From Bacteroidota bacterium (GTDB taxonomy: Bacteria; Bacteroidota; Bacteroidia; Bacteroidales; CG2-30-32-10), in contig JAAXXA010000208.1 in NCBI GenBank assembly GCA_013334735.1, positions 1 to 5,788 on the forward strand: a DNA stretch of 5,788 nt, given 5' to 3'. This document shows, one piece after another, positions 1 to 4,141 of the stretch (positions within the stretch are counted from its first letter, which is position 1; each line of letters starts with the position of its first letter). Below the pieces are notes generated by a model. The model was given only the letters and a program-made list of their open reading frames with translations. It ran no database searches and was not told the DNA's origin. Both the position numbers and the translations under genes were made by a program.

Positions 1-16
1 AGTACCCATAATAAAC

Positions 17-47
17 CTGTCATTCCGAACGATAGTGAGGAATCTCT
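17..47. repeat. Short hairpin-type interspersed repeat fragment
   Basis: The segment contains ATTCC, then about 12 bases, then GGAAT, so it can fold into a short stem. The phrase CATTCCGAACGATAGTGAGG resembles intergenic REP-like repeats that I recall as common in Bacteroidota and some other genomes. Only one copy is in the window, so its repeat status rests on memory. It lies about 100 bases downstream of the HMA gene and could mark the end of that transcript, although no T-run follows the stem in the gene's direction. Confidence 0.45.
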
Positions 48-143
48 TTAAATTTATACTGTTATTTAAAAAAATTTACACTTACGTAACATCAGTTAAT
101 AAAATAGTGTGGGTGCCAGAGGCATCATAGATTTATTTTAAGA

Positions 144-350
144 TTATTTTTCAGGATAGCCTGCTTCCTCAAGAACCTGTCTGAAAACAGGAAGAAGGTT
201 TTCATCGCCATTGTATATAATAGTAACGGTAGATGCAGAGATATCAGTTTTCACATCAATAATTCCGGGTAAATCGTTTATTGCATTTTTTACATTATTT
301 TCACATCCACCACATTTCATGTTTTGAATTTTTATTATTTCAGTTTTCAT
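144..350 (-). CDS. Heavy-metal-associated (HMA) domain protein, CopZ-like
   Basis: This 68-residue cytosolic protein is a single HMA domain. Such domains bind soft metal ions, usually Cu(I), through two cysteines and pass them to P-type ATPases or regulators. The binding motif MKCGGC is at residues 11-16, with Cys13 and Cys16 as ligands. It follows a first beta strand (EIIKIQN) and precedes a helix (ENNVKNAINDLPGI). The C-terminal AGYPEK matches the usual HMA ending. The length is normal for a stand-alone metallochaperone. The ATG at 348-350 has an A-rich upstream stretch and no Shine-Dalgarno site, as is usual in Bacteroidota. No transporter ATPase or metal regulator is in the window, so the metal (copper, or possibly mercury or zinc) and partner are inferred. 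Expression is probably monocistronic from its own promoter at about 372-379. The family call is secure; the exact role is not. Confidence 0.9.
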   Translation of the reverse strand: MKTEIIKIQNMKCGGCENNVKNAINDLPGIIDVKTDISASTVTIIYNGDENLLPVFRQVLEEAGYPEK

Positions 351-371
351 AATTTTTTTTGGTTAAGCGAT

Positions 372-379
372 CAAAATTA
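372..379 (-). promoter_or_regulatory. Candidate -7 box of the HMA gene promoter
   Basis: On the minus strand this reads TAATTTTG, an exact match to the Bacteroidota -7 consensus TAnnTTTG. It ends 21 bases before the ATG, giving a leader of roughly 15 bases. No good -33 TTTG element is visible at the expected spacing, only AT-rich sequence, so this is a motif-based guess. Confidence 0.4.
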
Positions 380-425
380 GAAATAAAAAAACACTTAATG
401 TTTATGGTTAACTATTTTAACAAAA

Positions 426-441
426 TACCCACTAGTGGATA
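426..441. promoter_or_regulatory. 16-base palindrome upstream of the HMA gene, possible operator
   Basis: The sequence TACCCACTAGTGGATA has a perfect 10-base palindromic core, CCACTAGTGG at 429-438, and only one mismatched pair over 16 bases. It sits in AT-rich DNA about 50 bases upstream of the candidate -7 box, a typical distance for a dimeric activator site. It does not match the CopY box (TACAnnTGTA) as I know it. A regulator-binding role is inference from symmetry and position. Confidence 0.35.
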
Positions 442-523
442 AATATTACGATCCTACGAAACTAAAAATGGTGATTGTTTTTCTATATATACTTCGCAAC
501 TATGGGGCTTGATAAGTTAGAAT

Positions 524-682
524 CAGTAATTAGTGCTTGAACGGAAACTCGTGTTTGATGCGAAAAGTTCAGTTTCGAGGCTTGCACAGCGATAAAAAAA
601 CGGAGTTTATCATTATAAATGACGGTTTTTTTCGCAAGCGTAACGATGAAAATGGACTTTTCGAGCAAACACTAATTATCAG
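524..682. repeat. Long imperfect inverted repeat at the 3' end of the surface-protein gene
   Basis: The two arms meet at about 612. Matching blocks from outside to inside are: 524-535 with 673-682 plus adjacent bases (TAATTAGTG type ends); 551-557 with 666-672 (GTGTTTG); CGAAAAGT at 561-568 with 656-663; 569-576 with 648-655 (6 of 8); GCTTGC at 580-585 with 634-639; and an A7 plus CGG block at 594-603 with 623-632. The left arm carries about 18 extra bases (533-550). The right end overlaps the TGA stop (679-681) of the gene at 679-2535. RNA from that gene would fold into a long hairpin, so it may act as a 3' stabiliser or terminator, or be a MITE- or REP-like insertion. An open frame at 483-668 across it is best seen as spurious. 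This covers the otherwise gene-free stretch 351-678 together with the HMA promoter region. Confidence 0.75.
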
Positions 683-2535
683 TAAGGAATATTTAAAGTA
701 GTTGTAATTTCTAAATACTTTGTTCCGTCATAAACAAATCTTACGATGTCAGCAGCGCCTGCTGTAGCAGTTAATGTTGGAGTCGTACCGTTAGTCCACC
801 TCACCTCTGTAGGCCATGTAACTGCCTTTCCACCTGTGCCATCCTGTTTTATAATTAGCGTGTATTCAGCTCCGCTTTTACCATTGGTAAATGTAAACGA
901 ACGATGTTCAGATAATGTAATTTCCTGTATATTACCATTGTTCCAGTTCACTATGGCAGGGGTTACAGAAGCTGGCGTATGAGTTACTTCAAGCTTAGGA
1001 TCATAGTCTGTCCCGGTTTGATCGGCAGAATATATCAGTACTCCCCTACCCATAGGACAAGCATCTCCTGTGCCTGTAACATCGTGATGTTCCCTTAATC
1101 CTAATTTTGTAACATCTGTTTTATTAATCCAACCGATTCCTGTACTTCCCATTACAAAATTTGTATATCCACCGGTAACAAAATTACCTACCATGACATT
1201 AGCATCTGTAATAATATCGGTTGAAGAAGAAGAACCCCATCCATTTGCAAGACTTTTGCCTACCTGAATATAATCTGCACTTGTAAGCACAGTATTTGAG
1301 CCGGGATTAGATTGCACCAGATCTATTCCCTGATCCACAGTATTTGTGTTACCGATATCGTTCAAATAAACTTTAAGTGTAGCGCTACTAATATTCGCCA
1401 TGTTAGTTAGGGAAGATGTATTAAATAAAATTATTATCCTGGTAATATGATCCCCCCAATAAGTACTTGTATATACATAAGCAGCCATTGTTGTTCCGGT
1501 ATTATCAGGCGTTGAAGAAGTTGCCGCATGATCGCTCGGAAAATTTGAACAACCATCATAACCTCCTGTATTAGGTGAAGTATTTGCTTTTAATTGCCCG
1601 TCAACCGTAGTCGCTCCGGTTCCGGCGTCAGGATAAAAAGTAGAAGTAGCATCAGTGAACACTGGCAATATAGCTGTTTTGAAATAATCCGCTTCAATAT
1701 GCTTGGTAAGAATATATTCATTCGGATCGGTTATTATACTAGTAACTGATGTTAACATCTGCTTTTCAAAGTCAAAACGGATAGGTTTTCTTTCAGTCCA
1801 ACCGCCTTTGGAATCCCATATATAAAAGTTGTCCCAACCACTACCTCTTTTGCTATTGGCGCCTTTTAAGGTTACTGTTACATTTTCACCATTGTTTAGT
1901 GTTTCCACTTCATCTGAGTAAATTACTCTGAATTTAAAATCGGTATTCTCAATTAGTTTTTGATTAAAACGGATAAACTTCCTCAAACGGGGCGCTGTAC
2001 CCTGATGTACCCAGTATATTAAGTCAGCATGAATTTCAGGATAGGCATCAGGATAAACAACATATTGAGCTTTTCCCCAACCCAAATCTCCGGTTTCTGT
2101 TATTCCCGCTACATGCGCTGTTCCTAATGCCTGTATGGTTTGTTCCAATGGTTTATCATAAATTATTTCATTGGTAAAAACATCATAGCGGTTATTATTG
2201 TTGAAAACAGCAGGTTCGTCTGCATAAAAAGGAGCTAACACTTCAAAAGGAGCTTCGTTCATCTCAAAGCCTTTAGTTGTCTTAACAAACACGGGGTCTA
2301 TCTCTTTCCATGTGTTGGTTTCGTCCATATAGTTGATCCACTTTCCGTGAAACTCAGTTTGACGTTTACCGCTATCCAATACAACGGTTTTAGAGTTATA
2401 GGAAAGGCGCATATCAGACGAATCAACAATCTTGAATATCTGAGCCTGAGATATGGAACTACAACTAATAAGAAAAACTGATACAGTTGCTGTAATTGCT
2501 CTTAATTTTAACAATGTGGTTATTTGATTTTTCAT
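679..2535 (-). CDS. Exported modular surface protein with DNRLRE-like domain and shared C-terminal domain
   Basis: This 618-residue protein has four parts. Residues 1 to about 31 form an export signal with a hydrophobic core; LISC ending at Cys25 fits a lipobox, but a signal peptidase I cut after SQAQ is also possible. Residues about 32-260 form a region with WINYMDETNTWKEIDP and FEMNEAPFEV motifs, which I recall only as a family of uncharacterised phage-like and metagenomic proteins. Residues about 265-517 resemble a DNRLRE-type beta-sandwich: ITRIIILFNTSSLTN, then SSATLKVYL, KLGLREHHD and a closing DPKLEVTHT. Residues 529-618 are the C-terminal domain shared with both neighbours. No catalytic motif is visible; structural, adhesive or glycan-binding roles are possible. 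The start is 7 bases after the stop of the gene at 2543-3559, suggesting one operon and coupled translation. From residue 253 onward it is paralogous to the gene at 4142-5788. The stop lies in the end of a long palindrome. Confidence 0.85.
   Translation of the reverse strand: MKNQITTLLKLRAITATVSVFLISCSSISQAQIFKIVDSSDMRLSYNSKTVVLDSGKRQTEFHGKWINYMDETNTWKEIDPVFVKTTKGFEMNEAPFEVLAPFYADEPAVFNNNNRYDVFTNEIIYDKPLEQTIQALGTAHVAGITETGDLGWGKAQYVVYPDAYPEIHADLIYWVHQGTAPRLRKFIRFNQKLIENTDFKFRVIYSDEVETLNNGENVTVTLKGANSKRGSGWDNFYIWDSKGGWTERKPIRFDFEKQMLTSVTSIITDPNEYILTKHIEADYFKTAILPVFTDATSTFYPDAGTGATTVDGQLKANTSPNTGGYDGCSNFPSDHAATSSTPDNTGTTMAAYVYTSTYWGDHITRIIILFNTSSLTNMANISSATLKVYLNDIGNTNTVDQGIDLVQSNPGSNTVLTSADYIQVGKSLANGWGSSSSTDIITDANVMVGNFVTGGYTNFVMGSTGIGWINKTDVTKLGLREHHDVTGTGDACPMGRGVLIYSADQTGTDYDPKLEVTHTPASVTPAIVNWNNGNIQEITLSEHRSFTFTNGKSGAEYTLIIKQDGTGGKAVTWPTEVRWTNGTTPTLTATAGAADIVRFVYDGTKYLEITTTLNIPY
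682..951 (-). repeat. Shared C-terminal domain, copy 1 (90 residues)
   Basis: This copy runs from VNWNNGNIQEITL to TTLNIPY and has the core motifs FTFTNGKSG, YTLIIKQD, VTWPTEV and FVYDGTKYL. It is about 71% identical by hand count (64 of 90 residues, no gaps) to the copy at 2546-2815. DNA similarity continues a few bases past the stop codon. The pattern of a WNN start, a TFTNG turn, an LIIKQD strand, TWP and a YDGT ending is one I recall from phage tail and structural proteins. Confidence 0.9.
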
Positions 2536-2542
2536 AATATTA

Positions 2543-3559
2543 TTAATAAGGAATATTTAAAGTTGTTGAAATTACTAAATATTTTGTGCCATCAAATACA
2601 AATTTCACAATATCAACAGCATCTGCAGCTGTGCTTAATGTTGGAACTGTGTTACCTGACCATTTCACCTCTGTTGGCCATGTAACTGTTCTCGCACCTG
2701 TGTTATCCTGCTTTATAATAAGCGTATATATACATCCACTCTTACCATTTGTAAATGTAAAATAACGATTAGCAGACAATGTAATTTCCTGCACATTGCT
2801 GTTGTTCCAATCAACTACTGCAGAGGCTGGAGGTGTAATAGGAGCGAATGAGGCCATCTTATGCACTGTAGGTACATTGGCTAAAGGGTTGACAGTACAA
2901 ATCGTTGACATAGAAGTTGAACCGGCTGGAGTAATCGGCCCATTAAGGTCACAAAATATGGAATTAGTAGCTGACAACCTTTTTGTAGTCCCTGTTCCTG
3001 GCGCAATGTCTCCTCTCTCGTCCATCCCAACCATAACAGTCCATGAATTATTCGCTATTGTTGTAAGAGAAGTTGCGTAACTACCATCACTGGCAGTAGT
3101 TCCAGAGTAATCAGCCCAAGCATCTGGTTGCCCTGATTGTTTTGCGCCGGTATATGAAACTGCCCCAACACATTGATAATTACTACTGTTATAGGTTACC
3201 ACGACATTATTAGCACCAGAAGCAGGATTTATCAGATAAAAAAGAAAAATATGATCAGGATAATAATCAGGATTTTGTATCTCTGAACCAATTTCTGTCA
3301 TCGCCACATTGTTATATTTAACACTGCTTACCCCCATACTTCTGCACCAACCAAAAACAAATAGAATTCTATTTGAACCCGATGAACAAGTATGAGAAAA
3401 GGTTACTGAACTAGTGTTACTCTGTGAATTCGCTGTTGCTGCATCGAATGCAATACCGCTTTGAGAGTAAGCAGTATGCAGCAACAATGAGCAGTATAAA
3501 AGCATCAGCAATATGCAGCTATGGTATCGCAGGCTGTTTTTTACTTTACAAGAAATCAT
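2543..3559 (-). CDS. Secreted beta-rich protein with shared C-terminal domain
   Basis: This 338-residue protein begins with a typical Sec signal peptide: Lys5, Lys7 and Arg11, then a strong hydrophobic core at about 15-28, then HTAYSQ, with cleavage likely around residues 32-33. The mature body (about 34-240) has GIAFDAAT, VTFSHTCSSGSNRILFV, VKYNNVAMTEIG, FYLINPASGANNVVVTY, AVSYTGAKQSGQPDA and NSWTVMVGM. This order of strands matches a beta-sandwich family that I recall from environmental bacterial and phage proteins and that has no named function. Residues 249-338 are the shared C-terminal domain. The first ATG is chosen because it supplies the positively charged n-region; the next in-frame Met (residue 19) would cut into the hydrophobic core. 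There is no Shine-Dalgarno site. It is the first gene of a likely two-gene operon with 679-2535. Its promoter should be in 3560-3700, but I see no convincing box. Confidence 0.85.
   Translation of the reverse strand: MISCKVKNSLRYHSCILLMLLYCSLLLHTAYSQSGIAFDAATANSQSNTSSVTFSHTCSSGSNRILFVFGWCRSMGVSSVKYNNVAMTEIGSEIQNPDYYPDHIFLFYLINPASGANNVVVTYNSSNYQCVGAVSYTGAKQSGQPDAWADYSGTTASDGSYATSLTTIANNSWTVMVGMDERGDIAPGTGTTKRLSATNSIFCDLNGPITPAGSTSMSTICTVNPLANVPTVHKMASFAPITPPASAVVDWNNSNVQEITLSANRYFTFTNGKSGCIYTLIIKQDNTGARTVTWPTEVKWSGNTVPTLSTAADAVDIVKFVFDGTKYLVISTTLNIPY
2546..2815 (-). repeat. Shared C-terminal domain, copy 2 (90 residues)
   Basis: This copy runs from VDWNNSNVQEITL to TTLNIPY. Its first 39 coding bases differ from those of copy 3 at only 2 positions by hand count (around 2779-2817 against 4375-4413), so the similarity is visible in DNA as well as protein. 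It differs from copy 1 at scattered positions rather than in one variable patch. Confidence 0.9.
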
Positions 3560-3641
3560 TTCGCTAAGTTTTTATAAATGATTTTTTTATGAGAATATAG
3601 TTTGAGAATAAAGATTTTGCTCTATTATAAATATAAAACTT

Positions 3642-3791
3642 TTTGATTCATCTAATACCGATACTCAATATGTAATAGTCCAAAAAATATTGAACTAAAC
3701 ATATTGTAGATAGGCATTAACCATTCTATAATAAAATTAGCCTTTGGACTAATTTATATTAAGAATTGGTATAATTTATAGATAAATCAAA
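3642..3791. repeat. Imperfect inverted repeat (~150 bases, MITE-like)
   Basis: The left arm 3642-3684 pairs with the right arm 3743-3791. The outer 13 bases (3642-3654 with 3779-3791) match at 12 positions. The inner 30 bases (3655-3684 with 3743-3772) match at about 24, ending in a perfect 9-base block, TAGTCCAAA at 3676-3684 with TTTGGACTA at 3743-3751. The right arm has about six extra bases between these blocks. The central 58 bases (3685-3742) contain a small nested hairpin near 3712 and 3738. I see no clear target-site duplication. It may be a small non-autonomous element or a structured leader of the gene at 2543-3559. AT-richness raises the chance level for the outer match but hardly for the inner block. 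Confidence 0.6.
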
Positions 3792-3952
3792 TAAAATTAA
3801 AAAAGATAAAAGAAATAAAGCAAGAAGATAAATATTCGCCTAACAATGATAAATATTTGCAGGCATATATTAAATATACGAGCAAAGATTCAAATAAAAT
3901 AATTTGTGAATCAGCTTTTTATCGGCGCTTTGCAGGCAGACAGGTTTGTGCC

Positions 3953-4092
3953 TTATACCAAGTTGCATTCAAAAAAATAATATTGATTTGCTACACCATG
4001 GTGGAGGCGAAGAATGCTTACTTGGTATTATGCCGAACTGCTTTCATTGAAATTTAAGAATTAAATTGCACGTATGAAAGCAACTCGGTATT
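3953..4092. repeat. Cluster of four alternating ~17-base repeat units forming two hairpins
   Basis: Four units resembling ATACCGAGTTGCTTTCA alternate in direction: 3955-3971 forward, 4012-4030 reverse, 4030-4046 forward, 4074-4092 reverse. The first pair forms a stem over a ~41-base loop that holds the perfect palindrome CACCATGGTG (3994-4003). The second pair forms a stem with a ~27-base loop and only two mismatches in 15. The cluster begins about 50 bases downstream of the stop at 4142, so in the transcript it would be a 3' double hairpin. It looks like a REP- or BIME-type interspersed repeat. A terminator role is possible but no clear T-run follows. Confidence 0.65.
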
Positions 4093-4141
4093 AATAGCTA
4101 TAAATTAAACAGATTTAATATTCGACTTTTTATTTGCAAGA

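Larger units (their letters stand above)
3560..4141. other. 582-base intergenic region without a supported gene
   Basis: The half next to the gene at 2543-3559 is very AT-rich and should hold its promoter and leader. It contains the long inverted repeat at 3642-3791. The other half contains the alternating repeat cluster at 3953-4092. Between them (3792-3952) I see only A-rich sequence and no tRNA, rRNA or riboswitch signature. A plus-strand open frame at 3857-4057 runs through the repeats, has no domain I recognise and no visible promoter, and is not called as a gene. Confidence 0.7.

Noticed and set aside
112..124. Terminator of the HMA gene (TGCC-AGA-GGCA hairpin)
   Set aside because: The stem is only four base pairs and no T-run follows it in the gene's direction.
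483..668. Minus-strand open frame of 61 codons
   Set aside because: It lies almost wholly inside the long palindrome, has no recognisable domain, and its sequence is dictated by the inverted repeat arms.
682..951. Type IX secretion C-terminal sorting domain
   Set aside because: The usual pattern of that family (PNP-type start and Gly/Lys-rich final strands) is absent. The domain looks closer to phage-type terminal modules.
746..982. Plus-strand open frame, with similar ones at 2796-3080, 4788-5006 and 5567-5758
   Set aside because: All lie antisense within clear secreted-protein genes. Their Val/Pro-rich content is the shadow of Thr/Asn/Gly-rich beta proteins.
3857..4057. Plus-strand open frame of 66 codons
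   Set aside because: It runs through the first three repeat units, has no domain I recognise and is opposite to all supported genes.
3953..4092. CRISPR array
   Set aside because: The units alternate in direction, are only ~17 bases, and spacing is irregular (about 41, 0 and 27 bases). No cas gene is present.
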